Below are positions 9,383 through 17,359 of a stretch of 64,000 nt of DNA, in pieces. The stretch lies in NCBI GenBank assembly GCA_910588215.1, contig CAJUQJ010000009.1:62001-126000 (forward strand). The letters run 5' to 3'. The position numbers were made by a program, and so were the translations under genes. The notes under the pieces were generated by a model. The model had not been told where the DNA came from. It ran no database searches and was given only the letters and a program-made list of their open reading frames with translations. Origin of the DNA: an uncultured Lachnospiraceae bacterium. Its GTDB lineage: Bacteria; Bacillota; Clostridia; Lachnospirales; Lachnospiraceae. Numbering within the stretch: the stretch's first letter is position 1; each line of letters begins with the position of its first letter.

Positions 9383-9477
9383 GAGCCAAATTTCAAATTT
9401 GGCTCTGCGATCTCGAGTTTGTGGCTCCGGCACAAACTCGCAGTTGAAAAATCAGCACATCAGTGTGATTTTTCAAC
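9383..9477 (-). repeat. Triple-hairpin leader element, copy 3
   Basis: Three hairpins lie immediately upstream of the gene starting at 9342: 9383-9405 (GAGCCAAATTT/AAATTTGGCTC), 9414-9440 (CGAGTTTGTG/CACAAACTCG) and 9443-9477 (GTTGAAAAATCA.. / ..TGATTTTTCAAC). The same order is seen at 833-924. From 9478 to 9647 I see no gene or site. Confidence 0.6.
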
Positions 9478-9647
9478 CTTATTCCTTCCTCATACTCCGA
9501 GAACTCTCTCGTTGTGTCATCAGTTCAGTCAGTGCACAGTGCCTGACCCGCACCAAATGTAATGTATGAAATATAACACGCAAATAAATTGTCTGTCAAT
9601 AATACGTAACAGTTTATAAGTTTAACCTTAGTTTTGATCTTTTCCTC

Positions 9648-9705
9648 TTGACATTTTCACAAGACTACAGTAGTATGGAACCAGAATCACACTACTGCAG
9701 TCTTG
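9648..9705 (+). promoter_or_regulatory. Promoter and twin BlaI-type operators
   Basis: TTGACA (9648-9653), 17-base spacer, TAGTAT (9671-9676). Two inverted 15-mers flank the -10: CAAGACTACAGTAGT (9660-9674) and ACTACTGCAGTCTTG (9691-9705), complementary at 14 of 15 positions. Each half also contains the ACTAC(A/T)GTAGT-like dyad expected of BlaI/MecI operators, so the repressor encoded downstream probably represses its own operon here. Confidence 0.75.
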
Positions 9706-9793
9706 CAGCATGGCAAGTACCTCTACTCTACTCTGCTCCTCAAGCCTGCCGTAGGTAAAATACTACCCTCGATCCGGAAAGGAGCAACTACTA

Positions 9794-10153
9794 ATGAACG
9801 TAAAACTTTTTGACTCCGAACTGAAAGTGATGGATGTCCTCTGGCGGGAAGGAGACAGCACCGCGAAACATATCTCCGATGTTCTAAAGGAGCAGGTCGG
9901 CTGGAACATGAACACTACCTACACACTGATCAAGCGCTGCATCAAGAAGGGGGCAATCGCACGCTCTGAGCCTAATTTCATGTGCCATGCACTGATTCCG
10001 AAGGAAGATGTGCAGGAAGCCGAGACCAACGAACTGATCAACAAGATCTACGACGGATCCGCAGACAAACTGTTCTCTGCCCTGCTGGGCCGGAAGAGGC
10101 TTTCCGCCGAACAGATCGAGAAGCTGCGGCAGATTGTAGGAAACCTTGAGTAA
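9794..10153 (+). CDS. blaI: BlaI/MecI/CopY family repressor
   Basis: 119 residues. N-terminal winged helix (LFDSELKVMDVLWREGDSTAKHISDVL then NMNTTYTLIKRCIKKGAI) and a C-terminal dimerisation helix pair, the usual length and layout of BlaI/MecI. DNA-bound repressor normally inactivated by proteolysis after signalling by the partner metalloprotease encoded 29 bases downstream. Operators overlap the promoter at 9648-9705. No beta-lactamase or penicillin-binding protein gene is adjacent, so the regulon is probably not classical beta-lactam resistance. Confidence 0.88.
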   Translation: MNVKLFDSELKVMDVLWREGDSTAKHISDVLKEQVGWNMNTTYTLIKRCIKKGAIARSEPNFMCHALIPKEDVQEAETNELINKIYDGSADKLFSALLGRKRLSAEQIEKLRQIVGNLE

Positions 10154-10182
10154 CACCGACATGACAAGAAAGGAGTGCGCAT

Positions 10183-12336
10183 ATGACACTGCTGCAAATG
10201 AGTTTTTCGGGAGCCATCCTGATCCTGGCAATCCTGCTGATCCGTACAGTCCTGCTCAACCGCCTGCCCAAACAGACCTTCCTAATCTTGTGGGGACTGG
10301 CGCTATTTAAACTGCTCGTACCCATTTCCATCCCTGCCCCGTGCAGCATATATACTGTACTTGACCGCAGCCTGCCGGTCTCAATAGAGGCCCGTCTGCC
10401 CTCCACCAATTTACCGTCAGAAGAAGACCTCAACAATGATACTCCCTTCCTGACATCGACTACAGAATCGACAGATACGTCCGGCAGCCACACATCAGAG
10501 ACTGTCGCTCCCGCACCGGCGGCTAAGGCCCTGCCCTCCGCTCCTCATAAGGTAGCGGCGCTGCGGCCTTCCCTGTCCCTTATCTGGTGTATGGGCATCG
10601 TACTGAGCACCGCTTTTCTCCTGCTCTCCTACCTGCGCTGCCGCCTGGAATTCAAAACCGCTCTGCCGATCTGTCATCCTGGTGCCAGGCAATGGCTGGA
10701 ATGCTGGCTGCGCGCCCATCCGCTGCGGCGCAGCATTGCCATCCGGCAGACAGACAGGGTCAATACCCCTCTGACTTATGGCCTGATCCGCCCTGTGATC
10801 CTGCTGCCAAAGAAAACTGACTGGGAGGACACCGCCAGTCTGCAGTACGTACTCACCCATGAGTACGTGCATATTTGCCGGCTGGATGCCGCAACGAAAC
10901 TACTTGCCGCGTTTGCACTCTGCCTGCACTGGTTCAACCCATTCGTATGGATAATGTATCTGCTTTTTAACCGGGACCTGGAGTTAGCCTGCGACGAAAA
11001 GGTCATCAAACTGATGGGCGATACTTGCAGATCCGGCTATGCCCACATGTTGATCGACCTGGAAGAACGCAACAGCGGCCTGCTGCTCTTAAACAACCAT
11101 TTTAGTCAAAATGCGATCGAAGAAAGGATAACCGCCATCATGAAACGAAAGAAAATAACCCGTTGCACCATATTGTTCGCCGCCGGCCTGATCGTCGGTA
11201 TTACAGCGGCTTTTGCCACCTCGGCAGTCACTGCCCCCGCAGGCGGATCCGTCCATAGGTCTGCCCTGCCAGACCCTGCCTTTACCGGAAGGGTTTCAGC
11301 CACTCCGAAAGCCGCCAAGACTACTGCAGGGCGTATTCTGGCCTGGCAGGAAGAGACAACGGCCCGGCTTTGCGATCTCGTCCTGCAGACCGGCTTCCAG
11401 GCTGAACGCTCCAGAGAATGGGCAGATGTCTTAAGCCCCTACCTTCCGTTCGGGCTGACCTATACGTATGATCATGAACTGGATTTTTTCAGGATGTATT
11501 TCCGGGAAAAAGAAGTCCGCAGCATTTTCGACCCGCAGCAGGGCATCTATATCGCAGAACACCTTGGCATTACCGCCGATACTTTTGACGAAGATGCCCG
11601 GGAATTGATCGCAGTCTATGAAAACGGCGTCCTCGCCGGCCTGCGGGATGCAGATGCGCAGGAATCACAGGAAATGATCCATAAACGGCTGCAGGACATA
11701 GAGTCAAAGCCCGGTATCCACGATAACGCCACCGCGGAAGATTACCGTTCCTTCCTGTCTCTGATGACACCGGATCATGAGACCATGTCACTTACCGACT
11801 TTAACGCGCGCCTTCTTGACTGGGGCAACGAACATTTTGACAGTTATGAACGCATCCGGGAGGACTTCTGCCGCAACGGCTTTCAGGTGGATCTGTCGGA
11901 AGAAGAATATCGCTTTGTCAGTCGTACCATGACCCTCTCCGCTGAGGAGAACCACTGTCAGATCACGCATCTGAAAACAGGGCGGCCGCAAGAAGACCCG
12001 GTCTTTTGCTCCTTTGAACATGATCGCGACAGAAGATCGGACGACGATATGCTCTGGTGCGGCTTCGATTATTCCTTCAGCTATCATATTGCCGATATGG
12101 ACCAGGTCACTGTCGGCGAGCGCGACCACCTGGTCGGTCATGTCATCGATGACATACATACATTCTGGGCCGGAAGCCGCCTGGAAGACCTGCTGACGCT
12201 GACCCGCGAGGATGTCCTTGCCATATTGGAGAAGATTGCGTCTCGTTACAGCAACGAGACGATCACGTTTACCATATTGGAAGATCAGCTGTATTTTGAG
12301 CATGCGGATAATCGCTCCCCCAAAGGTACCCCTTGA
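10183..12336 (+). CDS. BlaR1-like M56 family metallopeptidase
   Basis: 717 residues. Several N-terminal membrane helices, then the cytoplasmic/membrane zinc protease motif HEYVH (residues about 226-230) and the downstream LELACDEKV glutamate, both hallmarks of peptidase family M56 (BlaR1/MecR1). After a further helix (CTILFAAGLIVGITAAFA) comes an extracytoplasmic C-terminal region of about 350 residues. That region lacks an obvious penicillin-binding SxxK / KTG set, so the signal sensed is unknown. Partner of the repressor encoded directly upstream. Its stop codon overlaps the -35 of the next promoter. Confidence 0.85.
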   Translation: MTLLQMSFSGAILILAILLIRTVLLNRLPKQTFLILWGLALFKLLVPISIPAPCSIYTVLDRSLPVSIEARLPSTNLPSEEDLNNDTPFLTSTTESTDTSGSHTSETVAPAPAAKALPSAPHKVAALRPSLSLIWCMGIVLSTAFLLLSYLRCRLEFKTALPICHPGARQWLECWLRAHPLRRSIAIRQTDRVNTPLTYGLIRPVILLPKKTDWEDTASLQYVLTHEYVHICRLDAATKLLAAFALCLHWFNPFVWIMYLLFNRDLELACDEKVIKLMGDTCRSGYAHMLIDLEERNSGLLLLNNHFSQNAIEERITAIMKRKKITRCTILFAAGLIVGITAAFATSAVTAPAGGSVHRSALPDPAFTGRVSATPKAAKTTAGRILAWQEETTARLCDLVLQTGFQAERSREWADVLSPYLPFGLTYTYDHELDFFRMYFREKEVRSIFDPQQGIYIAEHLGITADTFDEDARELIAVYENGVLAGLRDADAQESQEMIHKRLQDIESKPGIHDNATAEDYRSFLSLMTPDHETMSLTDFNARLLDWGNEHFDSYERIREDFCRNGFQVDLSEEEYRFVSRTMTLSAEENHCQITHLKTGRPQEDPVFCSFEHDRDRRSDDDMLWCGFDYSFSYHIADMDQVTVGERDHLVGHVIDDIHTFWAGSRLEDLLTLTREDVLAILEKIASRYSNETITFTILEDQLYFEHADNRSPKGTP

Positions 12337-12396
12337 CTTTCTGTTTCCTTTTCGATATGCTAAATCTGTATTACAAGTATACAGATTTAGCATATC
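12333..12396 (+). promoter_or_regulatory. Promoter with perfect 17-bp palindromic operator
   Basis: TTGACT (12333-12338), 17-base spacer, TATGCT (12356-12361). A perfect inverted repeat, GATATGCTAAATCTGTA (12354-12370) and its complement (12380-12396), covers the -10 and start region. It lacks a T tract, so it fits an operator better than a terminator; the GntR-type regulator encoded at the end of this operon is the obvious candidate to bind it. Confidence 0.6.
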
Positions 12397-12451
12397 GGCG
12401 TGCAGCGCCCGGAAAATGCTGCACTATACTCACATTTCCAAGGAGGTCCTC

Positions 12452-14170
12452 ATGAAACAGAAAAGTGCAAAAGAGCGTCTGTGGTGGGCCCAGTTCAATG
12501 CCCTCGAAATGGGCAGCGGCTGGGATGACACCGACGTCACAAAACCCCAGATCATGATCGAAGATGTATACGGCGATTCCCATCCGGGCAGCGTCCATCT
12601 TCACCAGCTTGCAAAACAGGCCGAGATCGGCGTCTTTGAACGGGGCGGGTTTCCTGCTCACTATCACACCACCGATGTCTGTGACGGCTGCGCACAGGGA
12701 CACGACGGCATGAATCTCGTACTCGCCTCCCGTGAAGCGATCGCCGATATGGTAGAGGTTCACGCCAGTGCCGTGCCCTGGGACGGCATGATCCTTTCCA
12801 GCAGCTGTGATAAATCCATCCCGGCACATCTGAAAGCCGCTGCCCGCATGGATATCCCAACCGTCTTCATCCCCGGCGGCAGTATGCGTCCCGGGCCCGG
12901 ACAGACGACCAGCCTGGTGGCCGGCGATATCTCCCTGCGGCAAAAACGCAAAGACGCTATATCCGCGCAGGAGATCCGGGACTATTATCTGACCGGCTGT
13001 CCCTCCGTGGGCGCCTGCACATTTCTCGGCACGGCCAGTACCATGCAGTGTGTGGCAGAAGCCCTCGGCATGACACTCCCGGGCGCTGCACTCGCACCCG
13101 CCACCATGACAGACATCCTTCGCTACGCCCGTCAGGCCGGCCGCGTTATCATGGAACTTGTGGAGAAGGATATCAAAGTCTCCGATATCATGACGCCCGC
13201 CGCTTTCCGCAACGCGCTGATCATCCACAGCGCCATCGGCGGCAGTACCAACGCCACCCTGCACATACCAAGCATTGCCCGTGAACTGGGATACGAGATG
13301 CCCATCGAACTCTTCGACGAAGTCAATCATCAGGTGCCTCATCTCGGCAATCTGAATCCCAGCGGCAAACATCTGACGGAAAGTTTCTGGTTTGCCGGCG
13401 GCGTGCCCTACGTACAGCTTCTGCTGAAAGATATGCTTAATCTGGATGTTATGACAGTGACCGGAAAGACCCTCGGCGAAAACCTGGAGGACCTGCAGCG
13501 GGATAACTTCTTTGAACGCAACTTGGGCTATCTCGCGAACTACCACCTGACCCGGGACGAAGTCATCTTCCCGGTGGAGAAAGCCACCGAAAAGGGCAGC
13601 GTTGCCATCCTGAAGGGAAACATTGCCCCGGAAGGCAGTGTCATCAAGTATTCCGCGGTCGCCCTCTCCCAGCACAGTTTCACCGGCCCGGCCCGCGTAT
13701 TCGACGAGGAGGAGGACGCTTACCAGGCTGTCGTCGACAAGAAGATCAAACCGGGAGACGTGATTGTGATCCGCTATGAAGGCCCTCGCGGCTGCGGCAT
13801 GCCGGAAATGCTCATGACGACCGAGGCTATCGTCTGTGACGAATCTTTAAACGGACATGTAGCCCTGATCACCGACGGCCGTTTCTCCGGCGCTACCCGC
13901 GGAGCCGCTATCGGCCATATCAGCCCGGAAGCCGCCGTCGGAGGCCCTATCGCCTTTATCGAAGAAGGCGACCTTATCCATTACGATATTGAAGCACGCC
14001 GTCTTGATCTTGTCGGCGCAGGCGGGAAAGAACTGACGCCGGAAGAAGCCGCCGGCCTTCTCACTCTGAGAAGACAAAAGGGCATCCTTCCGAGACCGCC
14101 CAGAAAGGGCTTCTACAAGCGGTACACCCAACACGCCCTGAGTGCCATGCAGGGTGCAGGGCTCGACTAA
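12452..14170 (+). CDS. IlvD/Edd family sugar-acid dehydratase
   Basis: 572 residues from the ATG at 12452, six bases after AGGAGG; a longer open frame upstream overlaps blaR1 and the operator. Family signatures: DVCDGCAQGHDGM (Cys ligand region), SCDKSIPAHLKAAARMDIPT, TGCPSVGACTFLGTASTMQ and the C-terminal GPRGCGMPEML and TDGRFSGATRGAAIGHISPEA. The three cysteines expected to bind the Fe-S cluster are present. IlvD/Edd enzymes dehydrate 2,3-dihydroxy acids to 2-keto-3-deoxy acids. With a DapA-type aldolase next in the operon, the substrate is more likely an aldonic or sugar acid than a branched-chain amino acid precursor. Confidence 0.88.
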   Translation: MKQKSAKERLWWAQFNALEMGSGWDDTDVTKPQIMIEDVYGDSHPGSVHLHQLAKQAEIGVFERGGFPAHYHTTDVCDGCAQGHDGMNLVLASREAIADMVEVHASAVPWDGMILSSSCDKSIPAHLKAAARMDIPTVFIPGGSMRPGPGQTTSLVAGDISLRQKRKDAISAQEIRDYYLTGCPSVGACTFLGTASTMQCVAEALGMTLPGAALAPATMTDILRYARQAGRVIMELVEKDIKVSDIMTPAAFRNALIIHSAIGGSTNATLHIPSIARELGYEMPIELFDEVNHQVPHLGNLNPSGKHLTESFWFAGGVPYVQLLLKDMLNLDVMTVTGKTLGENLEDLQRDNFFERNLGYLANYHLTRDEVIFPVEKATEKGSVAILKGNIAPEGSVIKYSAVALSQHSFTGPARVFDEEEDAYQAVVDKKIKPGDVIVIRYEGPRGCGMPEMLMTTEAIVCDESLNGHVALITDGRFSGATRGAAIGHISPEAAVGGPIAFIEEGDLIHYDIEARRLDLVGAGGKELTPEEAAGLLTLRRQKGILPRPPRKGFYKRYTQHALSAMQGAGLD

Positions 14171-14220
14171 CGCTCAATACAGGCAGGAAGAATCTGCTCA
14201 AACATGTGGAGGAATAACTT

Positions 14221-15120
14221 ATGAATGCAAAATGGATCTGCCCGGCGATCACTCCTTTTCAACAGGACGGCGCCATCGACTTTGAAAGTGCAGGACGCTT
14301 TTACGACCACCTGATCGCCAATGAGATAGACGGCGTTCTGATCGGCGGAAGTCTGGGGGAATTTTTTGGACAGACGCTTGAACAGCGTGAGGAGATCGCA
14401 CGCTTTGCCGTTAAACACATCGCGGGTCGCATGAAGGTCATCATCGGCACTGCGAATATGATCGCCGAAGAGATCGCTCCCCTCTCCAACACCTGCCTTG
14501 CTGCAGGCGCAGACGCGGTCATGATCGTGCCGCCCTTCTACTTTGCCTTCGGCGATGCGGAGATGTACGGTTTTTACAGCCGCATGGCAAAAGAGATCCA
14601 GGGGCCCGTCTATATCTACAACTTCCCGGACCGTACCGGCTATACCATCAGCCCGGCTATCGTACGCAGGCTTGCCAAAGAACATAAGAATATCGTCGGC
14701 ATCAAAGATACGATCGCCGGCATGGACCACACAAGAGAACTGATCAAGGCAGTGAAACCGATCCGGCCGGATTTTGAGATCTATTCCGGTTTCGACGATA
14801 ACTTTGCCCACAATGTGCTTTCCGGCGGAAACGGCTCCATCTGCGGCATCTCCAACGTGGCGCCGAAACTCTGCTCAGACTGGGTCAAGGCAGTGAACGC
14901 CGAAGATGTCGGGCAGATCGCCCTGCTGCAGCAGCGAATAAACCGCTGTATGGATATCTACACCATCGGCGCACCCTTTGTTCCTTATGTCAAAGAGGCG
15001 GTACGTCAGTTAGGCATCATCGCATGTGCCAAATGTACCTTCCCGATACTGGACCTTGATGCGTGCGAACAGGAAAAAGTGCATGCGTTTCTCGTAAGAG
15101 AAGGCCTGCTGCCTGTATGA
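14221..15120 (+). CDS. DapA/NanA superfamily lyase, probable 2-keto-3-deoxy-acid aldolase
   Basis: 299 residues; ATG follows GGAGGAA by 6 bases. Class I aldolase barrel of the dihydrodipicolinate synthase family: GGSLGEFFGQTLEQRE, the tyrosine region YIYNFPDRTGY and the Schiff-base lysine in NIVGIKDTIAGMDHT. Members cleave 2-keto-3-deoxy sugar acids or condense aldehydes with pyruvate. Immediately downstream of the dehydratase and upstream of the GntR regulator, so it most likely completes a pathway that turns a sugar acid into pyruvate plus an aldehyde. Confidence 0.85.
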   Translation: MNAKWICPAITPFQQDGAIDFESAGRFYDHLIANEIDGVLIGGSLGEFFGQTLEQREEIARFAVKHIAGRMKVIIGTANMIAEEIAPLSNTCLAAGADAVMIVPPFYFAFGDAEMYGFYSRMAKEIQGPVYIYNFPDRTGYTISPAIVRRLAKEHKNIVGIKDTIAGMDHTRELIKAVKPIRPDFEIYSGFDDNFAHNVLSGGNGSICGISNVAPKLCSDWVKAVNAEDVGQIALLQQRINRCMDIYTIGAPFVPYVKEAVRQLGIIACAKCTFPILDLDACEQEKVHAFLVREGLLPV

Positions 15121-15196
15121 TGAAGCATGATAGAACAACGTCTGCCGGGATAAAGAGACCAGGAAGTAACAGAAGACAGGAGGACAGATCACAGCT

Positions 15197-15898
15197 ATGG
15201 GATTACATCCGGTAACACGAAGCAGCATCAGCGATCAAGTGATCGCCCAGATGAAAGAAAATATAGAGACGGGAGTCTGGAAGCCGGAAGAACGCCTACC
15301 CGGAGAAATGCAGTTGTGTGAGATCTTCGGCACCAGCCGTGTGACCGTACGCAATGCACTCCAGAAACTGGCCGGCGAGGGATTGATCGAGACGAAAGTC
15401 GGTGACGGTAGTTATGTGCGCAAATTTTCACTCAGCGACGCCATGGCACGCATGAATATCCCGGGCAGCCTGACAGAGCGGGAATTCCGGGAGTTGCTGG
15501 AATTCCGCTGTGTCATGGAAGGGCCGCTCTGTGAGCTGGCAGTCTTACGCATGTCCGAGGAAGACTTGACCCGGCTCTGTCAAGACTACGATGCCATGTC
15601 TGCCGCCGGGCCGGATGAAGAAGCCTTTGCCGCCGCAGACGTGTCCTTCCATACCACACTGGCCTCCTGCTGCGGCAATCAGACGCTCGAGTCTGCCTAC
15701 AAGATGATCTGCACGAATCTCTCCCGGGTGATGAAAGATATCGTTCATAAGCGCGGAAAAGCTTCCGGATTGAAATACCACAAGGCTATCCTTGACGCCG
15801 CCATGGCCCGCGACGCCGGAAGGGCGCGTGAGGCCATGGAACAGCACATGCAGGAAATGGCCGCGGAATTATCCGGATCCATGCCTGGTGATCCATAG
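15197..15898 (+). CDS. GntR/FadR-type transcriptional regulator
   Basis: 233 residues. N-terminal winged helix (VIAQMKENIETGVWKPEERLPGEMQLCEIFGTSRVTVRNALQ region, with the GntR hallmark LPGE..L...FGTSRVTVRNAL) and a helical FCD ligand domain (LLEFRCVMEGPLCELAVLRMSE, FHTTLASCCGN, HKAILDAAMARDAGRAREAM). FadR-subfamily members with FCD domains usually respond to sugar acids. Last gene of the dehydratase operon, so local control through the palindrome at 12354-12396 is likely. Convergent with the phospho-beta-glucosidase gene 15 bases on. Confidence 0.87.
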   Translation: MGLHPVTRSSISDQVIAQMKENIETGVWKPEERLPGEMQLCEIFGTSRVTVRNALQKLAGEGLIETKVGDGSYVRKFSLSDAMARMNIPGSLTEREFRELLEFRCVMEGPLCELAVLRMSEEDLTRLCQDYDAMSAAGPDEEAFAAADVSFHTTLASCCGNQTLESAYKMICTNLSRVMKDIVHKRGKASGLKYHKAILDAAMARDAGRAREAMEQHMQEMAAELSGSMPGDP

Positions 15899-15913
15899 CC
15901 CTGTCAAACCCTT

Positions 15914-17338
15914 TTACAGCACTTCCCCGTTCGTCTCGATCACTTTCCGATACCAGTAGAAGGAACGCTTCCTGCTGCGCGCAAATGTTCCGCTGCCGTC
16001 CTCCTGCTTGTCTACATAGACAAAACCATACCGTTTCCTCATCTCTCCGCTGCCCGCGCTGATCAGATCGATCGGCGCCCAGGTCGTATACCCCATAAGT
16101 TCCACGCCGTCTTCCTCCACGGCAGCCTTCATGGCACGGATATGTTCCCGCAGATAATCGATCCGGTAACCGTCGTCAATCTCACCTTTTTCATCCGGTG
16201 TGTCCACCGCACCCAACCCGTTCTCCACGATGAACAGCGGTTTCTGGTAACGGTCATACACTTCATTGAGGGTGATGCGAAGCCCCAGCGGATCAATAGG
16301 CCATCCCCACTCACTGTACTGCAGGTATGGATTCTTCGCAGATTTGAAAAGATTCCCCTCTGCCTCCTCGCCGCCTGTACCGGGCGCCGCTATACACCTG
16401 CTGTTATAATAAGAAAAGGAAATAAAATCCACGGGGTTTTCCTGCAAGATTTCTTCATCTCCCTCTGCCATCACGGGCCAGATTCCCTGGCGGCTGAGTC
16501 TGCTTTTCGCGTAGGACGGATAATATCCTCTCGCCTGTACATCCACGAAGAAATAATTCTCCTGATCCGTCAAAAGTGCCTCCCACACGTCCTCCGGCCT
16601 GCAGGTACAAGGATACGCGCTGCCGGCGGCAAACATACATCCCACCTTATTCTCCGGATTGATCTCATGTGCCAGCTTTACCGCCAGCGCTCCCGCCACC
16701 AGTTCATGATGCGCTGCCTGATATTTCACTGCCTCCTCATTCTCCCCTTCCTCAAAGCAGAGCCCGGCTCCCATGAACGGTGCATGCAGGATCATGTTGA
16801 TCTCGTTGAAGTTCAGCCAGTAAACCACATACTCCTTATACCGTGTAAAAAGCGTCCTGCAAAGCCGCAGGTAGAAATCGATCATCTTCCGATTTCTCCA
16901 TCCCCCATACTTTTCGATCAGTCCCACGGGGCAGTCGAAATGGCAGATTGTCACCAATGGCTGTATACCGTGCATCCTGCATTCCCGGAAGACCTCCTCA
17001 TAGAAACGAAGTCCGGCCTCGTTCGGCTCCTCCTCGTCTCCCCGCGGAAAGATCCTGGTCCAGGCAATGCTCATGCGGTATACCCGAAATCCCATCTCGG
17101 CAAGCAGCGCAATATCCTCCCGGAAATGATGATAGAAATCCACTGCCTCGGCAGCCGGATAGACATGCTCTTTGTCCATCCGCAGCATTTTGCGCCGCCC
17201 CGTTATCACATCCTGCCGGTCTTTTCCCGCCGGACAGACATCCACATTGGCAAGTCCTCTCCCATCCTCATAAATACCTCCCTCGCACTGGTTGGCTGCA
17301 GAGGCGCCGCCCCATAAAAAGTTCTCCTGTAAGCTCAT
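15914..17338 (-). CDS. bglA: 6-phospho-beta-glucosidase (GH1)
   Basis: 474 residues, typical GH1 length. N-terminal signature NFLWGGASAANQCEGGI, acid/base region VVYWLNFNEINMI and nucleophile region LFIVENGLGAVD, then a C-terminal YGFVYVDKQEDGSG with the serine/lysine/tyrosine phosphate-binding style of the phospho-glycosidase branch. Hydrolyses beta-glucoside 6-phosphates delivered by the PTS permease encoded directly upstream. Third gene of the licT operon. Confidence 0.92.
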   Translation of the reverse strand: MSLQENFLWGGASAANQCEGGIYEDGRGLANVDVCPAGKDRQDVITGRRKMLRMDKEHVYPAAEAVDFYHHFREDIALLAEMGFRVYRMSIAWTRIFPRGDEEEPNEAGLRFYEEVFRECRMHGIQPLVTICHFDCPVGLIEKYGGWRNRKMIDFYLRLCRTLFTRYKEYVVYWLNFNEINMILHAPFMGAGLCFEEGENEEAVKYQAAHHELVAGALAVKLAHEINPENKVGCMFAAGSAYPCTCRPEDVWEALLTDQENYFFVDVQARGYYPSYAKSRLSRQGIWPVMAEGDEEILQENPVDFISFSYYNSRCIAAPGTGGEEAEGNLFKSAKNPYLQYSEWGWPIDPLGLRITLNEVYDRYQKPLFIVENGLGAVDTPDEKGEIDDGYRIDYLREHIRAMKAAVEEDGVELMGYTTWAPIDLISAGSGEMRKRYGFVYVDKQEDGSGTFARSRKRSFYWYRKVIETNGEVL

Positions 17339-17359
17339 ATATATCCTCCATATCCTGTA

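Noticed and set aside
833..9477. CRISPR repeats at the hairpin clusters
   Set aside because: Hairpins differ in sequence, are not evenly spaced and there are no cas genes.
12354..12396. Rho-independent terminator for blaR1
   Set aside because: The palindrome is AT-rich, has no T tract and overlaps a good -10, so an operator is the better reading.
12371..13675. 434-codon open frame on the minus strand
   Set aside because: Antisense to the IlvD-type dehydratase, which has clear family motifs; the reverse frame matches nothing.
14221..15120. Lysine-pathway dapA
   Set aside because: Family fits, but the operon partners (sugar-acid dehydratase, FadR-type regulator) point to a keto-deoxy acid aldolase rather than dihydrodipicolinate synthase.
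16142..17317. 391-codon open frame on the plus strand
   Set aside because: Antisense to the GH1 gene and has no recognisable domain or ribosome site.
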